The notes beneath the pieces were generated by a model, which saw nothing but the letters and a program-made list of their open reading frames with translations, was not told the DNA's origin and searched no databases. Shown in pieces: positions 42,472-51,466 of a DNA stretch of 57,553 bases (positions are counted from its first letter, which is position 1; every line of letters begins with the position of its first letter). This stretch comes from Ectothiorhodospiraceae bacterium. GTDB taxonomy: Bacteria; Pseudomonadota; Gammaproteobacteria; SZUA-152. The stretch is taken from positions 1-57,553 of the forward strand of contig NVUB02000173.1 in NCBI GenBank assembly GCA_002401775.2. Direction: 5' to 3'. The position numbers were made by a program, and so were the translations under genes.

Positions 42472-42498
42472 TTATCGGCCTACACATTAATTACTTTA
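42472..42498 (-). promoter_or_regulatory. Sigma-28 (FliA) promoter for flgM-flgN
   Basis: Minus-strand TAAAGTAA (42491-42498), 11-base spacer, GCCGATAA (42472-42479). The -10 box matches the FliA consensus fully and the -35 box (TAAAGTTT) in 6 of 8 positions with exact spacing. Confidence 0.85.
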
Positions 42499-42532
42499 TT
42501 TGATGAGAAATTTTGTAAGTCTGTGATTTCCA

Positions 42533-43294
42533 TCACATTTGCACATTGACGACACCGAAATTCACAACAGTTCCTTGAATAATTCGCTTTGATTGTTTAT
42601 TGCGTACTCTGACACGGTCACCGCGTGCAGCATCGTGTAATGCCTGACCTTTCACACGCACACGTAGTCCACCCATTGACGCTAATATAGTCACTTCATC
42701 GCCGCGACGTATGAGTAATTGCGGTTTGACGAAATTCGCGGAGAAGGCCTGTCCAGAGGACATGTTTCGTTTTAGTATTTTTCCAATAAGATTATTCGTT
42801 TTTTTGAAATAACGACCTCGTAGCAAACTAAGGTCCTGCCGAATAGTGATCACGTCAGCGGATGATATTTCCGTTCCGCGAGTGAGAGGGTATGCCGCCG
42901 CTATGATGTCAGCAAAATTTTTAATGTGGGCAGAAATATAAACTGTCCATGGTTTTTTCCCGTTACAACGTATCCCTATACTTAATTTCCCTTGGAGTTT
43001 TGTACCCGGCGATAAAAATGCGGAAGGAGATTCAGAGCATTGAATTAAGCGTAAGCGTCGATCCATTGCGGATAGAGTAATTTCAGTATCCGGCCCATGA
43101 GTTTGTTTTACTTGTGAGGTGAGATAGTCGAGCGCAATTCCCCGGAGTTCAGTGGGTGACTGATATACGGCAGAGATTGCGATAGGGCTAATACAAGTAA
43201 TCATCATTGCAAACACAAGATGAATTATCCTGGGGTTTAAGGCTACCTTAGCTGTGGATTGGTCTATATTTTGTTTCATAACGGTTTGTCGCAT
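42533..43294 (-). CDS. flgA: Flagellar P-ring assembly chaperone FlgA
   Basis: A 253-residue exported protein: signal peptide near residues 20-42 (IIHLVFAMMITCISPIAISA), a middle part, and a C-terminal SAF-like ChapFlgA domain with AAAYPLTRGTEISSADV, GQAFSANFVKP and RVKGQALHDAARGDRVRVRN, all typical. It assists FlgI ring formation in the periplasm. The likely start is the ATG at 43294 or at 43279. It is divergent from cheV, as in Pseudomonas. No sigma-54 or sigma-28 motif stands out upstream on the minus strand. Confidence 0.9.
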   Translation of the reverse strand: MRQTVMKQNIDQSTAKVALNPRIIHLVFAMMITCISPIAISAVYQSPTELRGIALDYLTSQVKQTHGPDTEITLSAMDRRLRLIQCSESPSAFLSPGTKLQGKLSIGIRCNGKKPWTVYISAHIKNFADIIAAAYPLTRGTEISSADVITIRQDLSLLRGRYFKKTNNLIGKILKRNMSSGQAFSANFVKPQLLIRRGDEVTILASMGGLRVRVKGQALHDAARGDRVRVRNKQSKRIIQGTVVNFGVVNVQM

Positions 43295-43699
43295 GGTTGT
43301 TGTATGTGTTTCATATCGATAGTCCTGGAATGTTTGCCTGCCGGTATTCGCCGTTATTTGGCCGACAATCGCCGTTTTTACAATTTTTCAGCCTTACCGA
43401 TGTCGGTTTAATGGGAATCATATCGTCAAATAATGGATCTACTTTAGACGTTGTTTTGTAAGTTGTTGATATTAAAGAAAACAAATTTTTGACGGTCTGA
43501 ATTATGATCGTAGGCATAGTGATATTTTCACCCATGGTTTTTAGAGGTACTTAGTTAACTGAATAAGCAATGAGTATGCCAAGAAGTGACGAATGGGTGG
43601 ATTTTAGATGAAGTACAGGTAGCTCAAGAATCACAACCACATTGTCGATAAGGAATCATCTCAACATTTTGTGCTTATAGGCATCTCAGGAGTAGAAGC
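43295..43699. other. Divergent flgA/cheV promoter region
   Basis: About 400 bases. The plus strand has a sigma-28-like site at 43624-43651. A 74-codon minus-strand frame (43311-43535) has no ribosome site and unconvincing composition, so I do not call it a gene. Confidence 0.45.
43624..43651 (+). promoter_or_regulatory. Candidate sigma-28 promoter for cheV
   Basis: TCAAGAAT (43624-43631), 12-base spacer, GTCGATAA (43644-43651). The -10 differs from GCCGATAA at one base; the -35 matches 5 of 8 and the spacer is one base long. Weaker than the flgM site. Confidence 0.4.
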
Positions 43700-44638
43700 A
43701 TGGCCGGAATTCTCGATGGTGTAGACCAACGTACACAGCTTGTGGGAGCAAATCGTCTGGAGTTGCTGTTATTCAGGTTACATGGCCCTCAGTTGTATGG
43801 GATTAATGTCTTTAAAGTACAGGAGGTTATTCGATGCCCAGATTTGACGCATATCCCCAATTCAAATCCGGTCGTTAAGGGTATTGCCAATATGCGCGGA
43901 AGAACCATACCCGTACTTGATTTAAGTATGGCCATGGCTGGTCCTCATATGGAAGTAACTGAAAATTCATTTGTCATTATTGCAGACTATAATCGTAGCA
44001 CTCAGGGGTTTATGGTGAATGGGGTGGAACGCATTGTGAATATGAATTGGGAAGAAATTCTACCACCACCAAAAGGCTCTGGCGCTGATAGTTATTTGAC
44101 AGCCGTGACACGTGTTGATGACAAGTTGGTTGAAATTATTGATGTCGAAAAAATTCTTTCTGAAGTTGTTGGCGTTACAGAGGAAATTTCAACCGAAATT
44201 GTTGAAGAAAGTAATGTTGAACCGGGTGCAAACATACTTGTGGCCGATGATTCCAGTGTTGCTAGGCGTCAAATAAAACGGACGCTTGATCAGTTGGGTA
44301 TTGAGTCTACGCTGGTTAACGATGGCCAAGAAGCACTGGATGTTTTACTGGATTGGGCAGAAGAAGATCCCGATATAGCCAAACATCTCACCATGGTTAT
44401 TTCCGATGTTGAAATGCCAAGTATGGATGGCTACACATTAACGACAGAGATTAGAAAAAACCCACTTTTAAAAGACTTGTATGTCATATTACATACCTCT
44501 TTGAGTGGCGTATTTAATCAAGCAATGGTAGAAAAAGTGGGCGCCAATAAATTTATTGCGAAATTCAATGCTGATGAGCTGGCAGGAGCCGTGCTCGAGG
44601 CTGTCGCGTTTCAGGATGCAAAGCAGTCAAAGAAATGA
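43700..44638 (+). CDS. cheV: Chemotaxis protein CheV
   Basis: A 312-residue CheW-receiver fusion. The CheW-like domain covers about 20-165 (LLLFRLHGPQLYGINVFKVQ, GIANMRGRTIPVLDL). The receiver domain covers about 183-305 (NILVADDSSVARRQI) with phosphoacceptor Asp236 in VISDVEMPSMDG. It couples chemoreceptors to CheA and is modulated by phosphorylation. CAGGAG lies before the ATG. It precedes cheR by 67 bases, an arrangement conserved next to flgB in Pseudomonas and Vibrio. Confidence 0.94.
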   Translation: MAGILDGVDQRTQLVGANRLELLLFRLHGPQLYGINVFKVQEVIRCPDLTHIPNSNPVVKGIANMRGRTIPVLDLSMAMAGPHMEVTENSFVIIADYNRSTQGFMVNGVERIVNMNWEEILPPPKGSGADSYLTAVTRVDDKLVEIIDVEKILSEVVGVTEEISTEIVEESNVEPGANILVADDSSVARRQIKRTLDQLGIESTLVNDGQEALDVLLDWAEEDPDIAKHLTMVISDVEMPSMDGYTLTTEIRKNPLLKDLYVILHTSLSGVFNQAMVEKVGANKFIAKFNADELAGAVLEAVAFQDAKQSKK

Positions 44639-44705
44639 GGGTCATTTTTTGCTATTCTCAATACGGTTGTTCATCAGTAAAAATATAAAATAGTCGGAAT
44701 ATAAC

Positions 44706-45536
44706 GTGGCAGCAGAAGCAATTACAACTGAAGACTACAAAGCATTTCGTGTTTTTTTAGAAGACGCGAGTGGAATTGTGCTCGGTGATAATAAACAGTA
44801 TTTAGTCACAAGTCGCTTGACCCGCCTTATGTCAGACAATGAGATAATAACTTTTGGCTCACTAATGGGCCGCATGAAATCTGACCAACGATTGCGTCAA
44901 CGAATTATGGATGCAATGACTACCAACGAAACCTCCTGGTTCCGGGACAGTTATCCCTTCGATATCCTCAAAGAAAAACTACTTCCAGAAATATTAAAAA
45001 AACAGAAACCGACCATTCGTATATGGTCAGCCGCTTGTTCGACGGGGCAGGAACCATATTCTCTTAGTATGATGGTGCAAGAATACCAACAGAGTAACCC
45101 GGGTAGTCTGACAACAGATAGTGTACAAATTATTGGTACTGATATTTCTCCTCGTGTACTGGGAATTGCAAGGTCAGGTTGCTATGAAGGCGTTGCTGTG
45201 TCAAGAGGATTGGCGCCGGAAAGGCAGAAACGATTTTTTAGAGAAACACCCGATGGTTGGTCAGTACAAGGCGATATCCAAAAACGCGTTTCTTTTCGTG
45301 AATTAAATCTGATGCAAAATTACGCTTTAATGGGCCGTTTCGATATTATTTATTGTCGTAATGTATTGATATATTTTTCAACAGACCTTAAACGAGACAT
45401 TCTCGCCAGGATGTCAAAATGTCTTAACCCAGACGGATACCTTGTCTTGGGTGGCTCTGAGTCAATTTCAAATTATTCCGATGAATTCAATTTGATACGT
45501 TGGAAAAATGGAGTGATATATCAACTTAAATCATAA
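44706..45536 (+). CDS. cheR: Chemotaxis protein methyltransferase CheR
   Basis: A 276-residue SAM-dependent enzyme that methylates chemoreceptor glutamates. The N-terminal helical domain is followed by MTTNETSWFRDSYPFD, the SAM site RIWSAACSTGQEPYSLSM, IIGTDISPRVLGIAR, FDIIYCRNVLIYF and a C-terminal DGYLVLGGSES. The start is a GTG at 44706 with a weak site (CGGA). It is probably co-transcribed with cheV. Confidence 0.94.
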   Translation: MAAEAITTEDYKAFRVFLEDASGIVLGDNKQYLVTSRLTRLMSDNEIITFGSLMGRMKSDQRLRQRIMDAMTTNETSWFRDSYPFDILKEKLLPEILKKQKPTIRIWSAACSTGQEPYSLSMMVQEYQQSNPGSLTTDSVQIIGTDISPRVLGIARSGCYEGVAVSRGLAPERQKRFFRETPDGWSVQGDIQKRVSFRELNLMQNYALMGRFDIIYCRNVLIYFSTDLKRDILARMSKCLNPDGYLVLGGSESISNYSDEFNLIRWKNGVIYQLKS

Positions 45537-45620
45537 TTTATAGGTAGTTCCTCTCGTTAAAATAATAGTTTTTCCGATATGTTTTCACCATTCGTTATCA
45601 TCTTAATAATTTCATCTTCG

Positions 45621-45658
45621 GATATGACCAATGAATTTCGCAATTCATTGGTCATATC
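45621..45658. promoter_or_regulatory. Perfect 17-base inverted repeat between cheR and flgB
   Basis: GATATGACCAATGAATT (45621-45637), loop TCGC, then the exact complement (45642-45658). No T-run follows, so it is a poor intrinsic terminator. It could be an operator or an mRNA-stabilising stem. It is 85 bases after the cheR stop and 480 before flgB. Confidence 0.55.
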
Positions 45659-45800
45659 GTGTTCACCCTATAATGGTTCTTGCAAAGGTGCGAAGTATGC
45701 AAAGAGAATGGGATATTTTCTAAAGTTTTATATTCTTAGCGATAATCGGGTTTTTATGAAGCCGCATCGAAAAAGTTACTGTAAATATTGAGTAAATTTT

Positions 45801-45834
45801 TCTCTCTTGGCGTGCTTGGCGACGTTGCGAGAGA
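45801..45834. repeat. CGCAAAGG/GCGAGAG family repeat, partial copy
   Basis: CTCTCTTGGCGTGCTTGGCG followed by ACGTTGCGAGAG resembles the right arms of the copies at 15983-16048 and 56667-56745. Confidence 0.5.
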
Positions 45835-46053
45835 TATGTATTTATTTTTACTTGTTTTTACTTATTTTTATTTATTGTAGTTATCGTCATAAACCACTTG
45901 TACCACCCATTGATTTTCCACTGCAGGTGCCTTACACCATTGACCTAAAACCTCCTCCTACATTGCCGTTTCACGGCTTCTGCTTGCCGCTTTGATTCCT
46001 GGTTTTGCCTGAATATTTAAGTAAGTTGTTGTATTTTATGAATAATTTTTACT

Positions 46054-46070
46054 TGGCATGTACTATGCAT
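46054..46070 (+). promoter_or_regulatory. Sigma-54 promoter for the flgB operon
   Basis: TGGCATG-TACT-ATGCAT: GG at 46055-46056 and GC at 46067-46068 with exactly 10 bases between, as required for RpoN, and good agreement with TGGCACG-N4-TTGCA. Transcription would begin near 46080, about 59 bases before the flgB start. This fits the RpoN/FleQ-controlled flagellar class of Pseudomonas-like bacteria. Confidence 0.72.
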
Positions 46071-46138
46071 TTGTTTTCATGTCAATAATATTCGTAACAG
46101 TAGCAATCGTGACATTGAAAGCGCTAATGGAGTGGGAT

Positions 46139-46555
46139 ATGCAGTTTGGCCTGGATAAGTTTTTTGGCATTAATCAGCAAGCGTTGAAGATTCATTCTCG
46201 CCGCTCTGAAATTCTTGCCGGAAATATCGCAAATGCAGACACTCCTGGATATAAAGCGCGGGATATCGATTTTAAGGCCACTTTAGCCGATATGAAATCG
46301 ACCGCAGGTGATGCGTCATTAACAACCAGCAACCCGCGTCATATTACCGCTTCAGGCAGCATGGCGGGGAGATTGGATGATGTTCTGGGTGAAATGAAAT
46401 ACCGCACTCCCAGCCAGCCATCGATTGATGGAAATACAGTCGATCCGTTGCTTGAAAAATCAGCTTTTATGGAAAATGCGTTAATGTATCAAACAAATTT
46501 AAAGTTTTTGGGTGGCAAGATAAAACACCTTAAGTCAGCGTTAAAGGGTGAATAA
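46139..46555 (+). CDS. flgB: Flagellar proximal rod protein FlgB
   Basis: A 138-residue rod protein. The rod signature GNIANADTPGYKARDIDF lies near residues 28-45, followed by a disordered middle and a C-terminal helix (FMENALMYQTNLKFLGGKIK). I chose the ATG at 46139 with GGAG 7 bases upstream; in-frame starts upstream, back to 46058, would overlap the predicted promoter transcript start and add a membrane-like segment that FlgB does not have. It heads the flgBCDEFGHIJ operon. Confidence 0.92.
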   Translation: MQFGLDKFFGINQQALKIHSRRSEILAGNIANADTPGYKARDIDFKATLADMKSTAGDASLTTSNPRHITASGSMAGRLDDVLGEMKYRTPSQPSIDGNTVDPLLEKSAFMENALMYQTNLKFLGGKIKHLKSALKGE

Positions 46556-46613
46556 ATTTTCACTGCATTATTAAGATAACGTACTTTACACAACGTAACA
46601 GGTAGCAGAAAAA

Positions 46614-47027
46614 ATGTCTCTTTTTAATGTTCTTGATATTGCGGGTAGTGGGATGAGTGCGCAAGCATTGCGGCTTAATACTACGGCGAGTAATTTGGCA
46701 AATGCCGAAAGTGTTAGTAGTAGTAGTGGTGAAACCTATCGCGCCAGACAACCGGTTTTCTCCGCAATGGTCAAAGCACTTGGCGATACACCGGCTGGAA
46801 CGGGTGTACAAGTGCTAGGCATTGTTGAGAGTCAGGAACCTTTACGAAAACAACATCAGCCAGGGCATCCCATGGCTGATGAAGATGGTTATATTTTTCT
46901 ACCCAATGTCAGCATGGTCGAGGAAATGGCCAATATGATTTCCGCATCACGGTCGTATCAAAGTAATTCCGAAATTGCTAAAACATCAAAACAACTCCTT
47001 ATGCGCACCTTGAGTCTGGGCGAATAA
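46614..47027 (+). CDS. flgC: Flagellar proximal rod protein FlgC
   Basis: A 137-residue rod protein: FNVLDIAGSGMSAQALRLN, TASNLANAESVSSSSGETYR (the rod N-A-N motif) and the C-terminal helix MANMISASRSYQSNSEIAK. It sits directly after flgB, 58 bases away, with AGGTAG upstream. Length is normal for FlgC. Confidence 0.95.
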   Translation: MSLFNVLDIAGSGMSAQALRLNTTASNLANAESVSSSSGETYRARQPVFSAMVKALGDTPAGTGVQVLGIVESQEPLRKQHQPGHPMADEDGYIFLPNVSMVEEMANMISASRSYQSNSEIAKTSKQLLMRTLSLGE

Positions 47028-47060
47028 GCGAATTTATACGATATTTAACAGGTAAATAAC

Positions 47061-47744
47061 ATGGCACATATCGATAATAACTTGACATCAACGATTAGTG
47101 ATTTGGGTTTAGGTGCGCCACCAACCCAGTCAGCTAAAAAATCGGATCAGTTGGGTCAAGCTGAGTTTTTAGAATTGATGGTTGTTCAATTAAAAAATCA
47201 AGATCCTTTTTCTCCTACTGAAAATGGCGATTTTATATCTCAGATGGCGCAGTTTAGTAGTGTCACTGGGCTTGCCGAACTTCAACAATCTTTCGATAAG
47301 TTGGCAACATCATTGCAATCAAATCAGGCGCTACAAGCATCCAGTCTGGTAGGTCGCACGGTATTGGTACCGTCAGCGGTGGGGACATTACCCACTGGTG
47401 GTGCACTTTCAGGTGCGATTGACTTACCGGCATCCAGTGGTGCGGTAGGTGTCAATATACAAGATTCATCGGGCCAGATAATTCGTCGCCTGGCATTAGG
47501 TCCTCAACCTGCGGGCGAAGTCTATTTTAGTTGGGATGGGATCTCTGACGCCGGTGTACCTGTTCCCACCGGTCGATATTTTATCAGTGCCGATGCCGGT
47601 ATTAATGGAGAAACTGTTGCTCTTGAAACGTTAATAAGCGCATCAGTTGACAGCGTCACCCTGGGACAGGGGGGCAGAGGATTAACCTTGAATTTGACCG
47701 ATGGTAATACTGTTGATTTTGCCAGTGTCAGAGAAATAAAATAG
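47061..47744 (+). CDS. flgD: Flagellar hook-cap protein FlgD
   Basis: A 227-residue hook scaffolding protein. The conserved N-terminus QAEFLELMVVQLKNQDPFSP is followed by NGDFISQMAQFSSVTGLAEL, then the FlgD Ig-like/Tudor fold with GEVYFSWDGISDAGVPVPTG. It caps the growing hook and is removed afterwards. ACAGGTAA precedes the ATG. Confidence 0.95.
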   Translation: MAHIDNNLTSTISDLGLGAPPTQSAKKSDQLGQAEFLELMVVQLKNQDPFSPTENGDFISQMAQFSSVTGLAELQQSFDKLATSLQSNQALQASSLVGRTVLVPSAVGTLPTGGALSGAIDLPASSGAVGVNIQDSSGQIIRRLALGPQPAGEVYFSWDGISDAGVPVPTGRYFISADAGINGETVALETLISASVDSVTLGQGGRGLTLNLTDGNTVDFASVREIK

Positions 47745-47840
47745 GATAAATGATTTTAATAGTAATTCTATGTATAAAATGTCGTTGAATGATCGATGAC
47801 AATATCGAATCATCAACCAGTATAAGTCAGGAGATAAATT

Positions 47841-49061
47841 ATGCCATTTCGTATTGCGTTAAGTGGGTTGAATGCTGCACAAACAGATTTGTCAGTAACC
47901 GGTAATAACATTGCAAATGCCAGTACTGCAGGTTTCAAGGGATCACGCACAGAGTTTTCGGACGTCTACGCTGTAGCGTTTGAAGGTATCAGTAGTCTGG
48001 CGACAGGCAATGGTGTTGCGGTTACCGGCATAAGCCAAAATTTCTCGCAGGGTAATATTGATTTTACAGAACGTAATTTGGATCTTGCGGTGAGTGGGCA
48101 AGGGTTCTTCGTTTTGAGTGATACTTCAGGGCAAACATTTAGTCGATCAGGTGCATTTCATATTGATCGTAACGGACTCGTCGTTAACCAAGGTGGTCAG
48201 CGCTTACAAGTATTTCCGGCTATTACCGGTGGTGGGTTTAATACAGGTACTTTATCGGATGTTCAATTATTGACATCAGACGGCCCGCCCCAGCCTACGG
48301 CAAATATTAATGTAACCCTTAATTTAAGCGCATCTGACACTGTACCAACAACCGTTCCATTTGATGCTAATGACCCAACCAGCTTCAATAATTCTACCTC
48401 AACGGTCATTTTCGATTCATTGGGGTCTGCTCATACATCAACGCTTTATTATGTGAAATCGGCGGTACTTAATCAATGGGATACCTATCAGTATATTGAT
48501 GGCAATGAAGTGACCAGTGGGGGTGTTTCACCCATTAGCATTACGTTTAATCCTGATGGGACATTGGCAGGGCCAACTTCTATTGCCTACGATGCGGTCC
48601 CTTCCGGCACCGGTGCATTGCCCGTACAAGTTGATGTGAACTATCCAAGTTCAACACAATTTGGTAGTCCTTTTGCGGTCAATGGACTGTCACAAGACGG
48701 CTTTACCACAGGGCGTTTGAGTGGCATTGATATCGACAACGAAGGCGTGGTATTCGCTCGGTTCACAAACGGTCAATCTAATCCATTAGGAAAAGTAGCA
48801 TTGGCTAGCTTTGCGAATGTTGGCGGATTGTCTCAACAAGGTGATACCAGTTGGGCGCAAACCTTTGAATCAGGCGATTTGGTGCTTGGTGAAGCGAATA
48901 CCGCCAGCTTTGGACTGGTACAGTCGGGTGCACTTGAAGCTTCCAATGTTGATATTGCGTCCAGCTTGGTAAATCTCATTACGGCTCAACGTAACTTCCA
49001 AGCGAATGCGCAGGTTATCAGTGCTGCTGATACGGTAACGCAAACCATCATTAATATTTAA
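47841..49061 (+). CDS. flgE: Flagellar hook protein FlgE
   Basis: A 406-residue hook subunit. It begins with PFRIALSGLNAAQTDLSVTG and carries NNIANASTAGFKGSRTEF, the axial-protein motif, the FlgE/F/G core (LDLAVSGQGFFVL) and the C-terminal helix SSLVNLITAQRNFQANAQVI. CAGGAGA lies 7 bases before the ATG. Length is typical of a compact FlgE (Salmonella 403). Confidence 0.96.
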   Translation: MPFRIALSGLNAAQTDLSVTGNNIANASTAGFKGSRTEFSDVYAVAFEGISSLATGNGVAVTGISQNFSQGNIDFTERNLDLAVSGQGFFVLSDTSGQTFSRSGAFHIDRNGLVVNQGGQRLQVFPAITGGGFNTGTLSDVQLLTSDGPPQPTANINVTLNLSASDTVPTTVPFDANDPTSFNNSTSTVIFDSLGSAHTSTLYYVKSAVLNQWDTYQYIDGNEVTSGGVSPISITFNPDGTLAGPTSIAYDAVPSGTGALPVQVDVNYPSSTQFGSPFAVNGLSQDGFTTGRLSGIDIDNEGVVFARFTNGQSNPLGKVALASFANVGGLSQQGDTSWAQTFESGDLVLGEANTASFGLVQSGALEASNVDIASSLVNLITAQRNFQANAQVISAADTVTQTIINI

Positions 49062-49117
49062 TCGGTATTCTGGATAATGACTGTATTTTTGCCCTCTAAT
49101 TGACGTAGGAAAATATC

Positions 49118-49861
49118 ATGGATCGTATGCTTTATATCGCGATGTCAGGAGCCAAGCAAACCATGCTGGCTCAGGGGGCAAACAGTAATAACATGGCGAA
49201 TGCCAATACTGCGGGTTTTCGCGCAGACTTGGCGTCATTCCGGAGTATGCCAGTGTATGGGCCTGGTGCACCGACTCGTGTCTATGCCATGGCTGAAAGG
49301 GCAGGTATAGATTCGAGCAGTGGCACAGTGATACCCACAGGTCGAGCGTTGGATGTTGCCATTAAAGATAGTGGATGGATAGCGATTCAATCGCCTGATG
49401 GAAGCGAAGCTTACACTCGTGCGGGCAATTTTAAACTCGGCGCAGGCGGTATTCTATCAACACGCAGTGGATATCCGGTGTTGGGCAACGGCGGTCCCAT
49501 TGCGCTTCCTCCTGCTGAAAAAATTGAAATCGGTACTGATGGCACTATATCAATTCGCGGTATCGGTCAAAGTGCAAGCACACTAACCGTAATAGACCGT
49601 ATTAAATTGGTGAATATTAAGGGCGATGATTTAGTAAAAGGCGCTGATGGATTAATTCGTACAATGGATGGTCAAGATGCCGTTGCGGATGCCAGTGTAA
49701 ACCTTATCGCCGGTGCGCTTGAGTCCAGTAATGTCAGTGCTGTGGAATCAATGGTGAGTATGATCACTCTGGCCAGGCACTATGAAGCACAAGTCAAAAT
49801 GATGAAGGCAGCAGAAGATATGGACAGTGCTTCATCAGAGTTATTGAGCATCTCCGGTTAA
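49118..49861 (+). CDS. flgF: Flagellar proximal rod protein FlgF
   Basis: A 247-residue rod protein: RMLYIAMSGAKQTMLAQGAN, SNNMANANTAGFRADLAS, the shared core ALDVAIKDSGWIAIQ and C-terminal ESMVSMITLARHYEAQVKMM. The order flgE-flgF-flgG is standard. Ribosome site TAGGA lies 8 bases upstream. Confidence 0.96.
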   Translation: MDRMLYIAMSGAKQTMLAQGANSNNMANANTAGFRADLASFRSMPVYGPGAPTRVYAMAERAGIDSSSGTVIPTGRALDVAIKDSGWIAIQSPDGSEAYTRAGNFKLGAGGILSTRSGYPVLGNGGPIALPPAEKIEIGTDGTISIRGIGQSASTLTVIDRIKLVNIKGDDLVKGADGLIRTMDGQDAVADASVNLIAGALESSNVSAVESMVSMITLARHYEAQVKMMKAAEDMDSASSELLSISG

Positions 49862-49890
49862 TAGTAGTTATGAAGTGTAAGGAGTAAAAA

Positions 49891-50676
49891 ATGAATTCAG
49901 CATTATGGGTAGCAAAGACCGGATTGGATGCACAGCAAACGCGTCTCTCTGTTATTTCAAATAATCTCGCCAATGCAAACACCATGGGCTTTAAAAGTGA
50001 CCGTGCTGTTTTTGAAGATTTGTTATATCAGAACGTCCGCCAAGTGGGGGCTCAATCATCTGAATCCACACGTCTTCCCTCAGGTTTAATGATTGGTACG
50101 GGAGTTAGAACGGTCGCCACAGAGAAAAATCATAGTCAGGGAAATATGATTCAAACAGAAGGATTCCTTGATTTAGCGGTACAGGGTAGAGGTTTTTTCC
50201 AGGTGCTTCGGCCTGATGGCACTCTTTCCTACACTCGTGATGGCTCTTTTCAATTGAATGCGACGGGTGAAATTGTTACCGCAGGTGGTAACCCATTACA
50301 ACCCGCCATTACAGTACCGAATAACGCTCAAACTGTCACCATCGGTTCAGACGGTGTTGTTTCGATTACTATTTCCGGTGCCATCGCACCAACGCAAATT
50401 GGTAATATTCAACTGGCCGATTTCCCAAATCCTACAGGGTTACAACCTCAGGGTGAAAATTTATACAGTGAAAGTGCTGCCAGTGGTTCTCCTCAAACGG
50501 GAACGCCAGGTTTAAATAGTATTGGCAGTTTAGTGCAAGGAGCTCTCGAATCTTCAAATGTTAATTCGGTAAAAGAACTGGTGTCTTTGATTGAAACACA
50601 ACGGGCCTATGAAATGAATTCAAAGGCGATTTCTACCGCTGATCAGATGTTGCAATACCTGAATAATAATTTGTAA
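49891..50676 (+). CDS. flgG: Flagellar distal rod protein FlgG
   Basis: A 261-residue distal rod protein: [55 protein letters not shown] and the C-terminal helix [20 protein letters not shown]. Length matches FlgG (about 260). AAGGAG lies 7 bases before the ATG. It lies 29 bases after flgF. Confidence 0.97.
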   Translation: MNSALWVAKTGLDAQQTRLSVISNNLANANTMGFKSDRAVFEDLLYQNVRQVGAQSSESTRLPSGLMIGTGVRTVATEKNHSQGNMIQTEGFLDLAVQGRGFFQVLRPDGTLSYTRDGSFQLNATGEIVTAGGNPLQPAITVPNNAQTVTIGSDGVVSITISGAIAPTQIGNIQLADFPNPTGLQPQGENLYSESAASGSPQTGTPGLNSIGSLVQGALESSNVNSVKELVSLIETQRAYEMNSKAISTADQMLQYLNNNL

Positions 50677-50716
50677 TGATTTTATTCATTAAATACTGAG
50701 TAAGGCTCCACATATT

Positions 50717-51433
50717 ATGAATACTCTTGATGGACGTTGTAAAATGATTGATAGGCACATTATTAACGCTGTTATAGGGGTGGCGCTGTGCATGACAATT
50801 GTTGGTTGCAGCACAACGCATCAAGCGATATCAGACCCTGATTTTGCCCCTATACGCCCTGTGAATGCTCAACCATTACCCATTAGTGATGGTGCAATTT
50901 ATAAAGCGGGTTTTAATATTGGTTTGTTTGAGGATTCTAAAGCGCGCCGGATAGGCGATATTATTACCATAATATTGCAAGAAAGAACCAACGCGAGCAA
51001 AAAAGCCAGCACTACAACAGCAAAGGAGAGCGAAGTCAGTATTGCAGCACCGACGATATTTGGCCGTGGAATAACACATCGTGGGAATGCTGTACTGAGT
51101 GCCACAATTGATGCCGAACGGGATTTTTCTGGAGAAGGCGACAGTACGCAAAGTAATAGCCTGACGGGTCAAATTTCGGTAACGGTTGTCGATGTATATT
51201 CCAACGGAAATTTACTGATAAGGGGTGAGAAATTATTAACCTTAAATCAAGGGTCTGAACATATTCGTATTTCAGGTATTGTTCGATCAAAAGACATTTC
51301 ACCCAGTAATACAATACTTTCTTCACAAGTCGCCAATGCAAAAATTGTATACGGTGGACAAGGTGTATTGGCCGACGTTAATACCAAAGGCTGGATTGCA
51401 CGTGTATTTGATAGTAATTGGTGGCCATTTTAG
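50717..51433 (+). CDS. flgH: Flagellar L-ring lipoprotein FlgH
   Basis: A 238-residue outer-membrane lipoprotein. The signal peptide ends in the lipobox I-V-G-C with Cys31 (from the ATG at 50717); starting at the ATG at 50744 would give Cys22. FlgH landmarks are ARRIGDIITIILQERTNASK, FSGEGDSTQSNSLTGQISVT, ISGIVRSKDISPSNTI, and QGVLADVNTKGW. It builds the L ring in the outer membrane together with FlgI. Confidence 0.95.
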   Translation: MNTLDGRCKMIDRHIINAVIGVALCMTIVGCSTTHQAISDPDFAPIRPVNAQPLPISDGAIYKAGFNIGLFEDSKARRIGDIITIILQERTNASKKASTTTAKESEVSIAAPTIFGRGITHRGNAVLSATIDAERDFSGEGDSTQSNSLTGQISVTVVDVYSNGNLLIRGEKLLTLNQGSEHIRISGIVRSKDISPSNTILSSQVANAKIVYGGQGVLADVNTKGWIARVFDSNWWPF

Positions 51434-51466
51434 GTTGGATTGTTAATGCTGTTATTAGGTAACATC

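Noticed and set aside
43311-43535. 74-codon minus-strand frame between flgA and cheV
   Set aside because: No ribosome site, lies in a divergent promoter region, no motif.
46058-46138. Upstream start for flgB
   Set aside because: Would start before the predicted sigma-54 transcription start and add a non-family hydrophobic segment; GGAG supports 46139.
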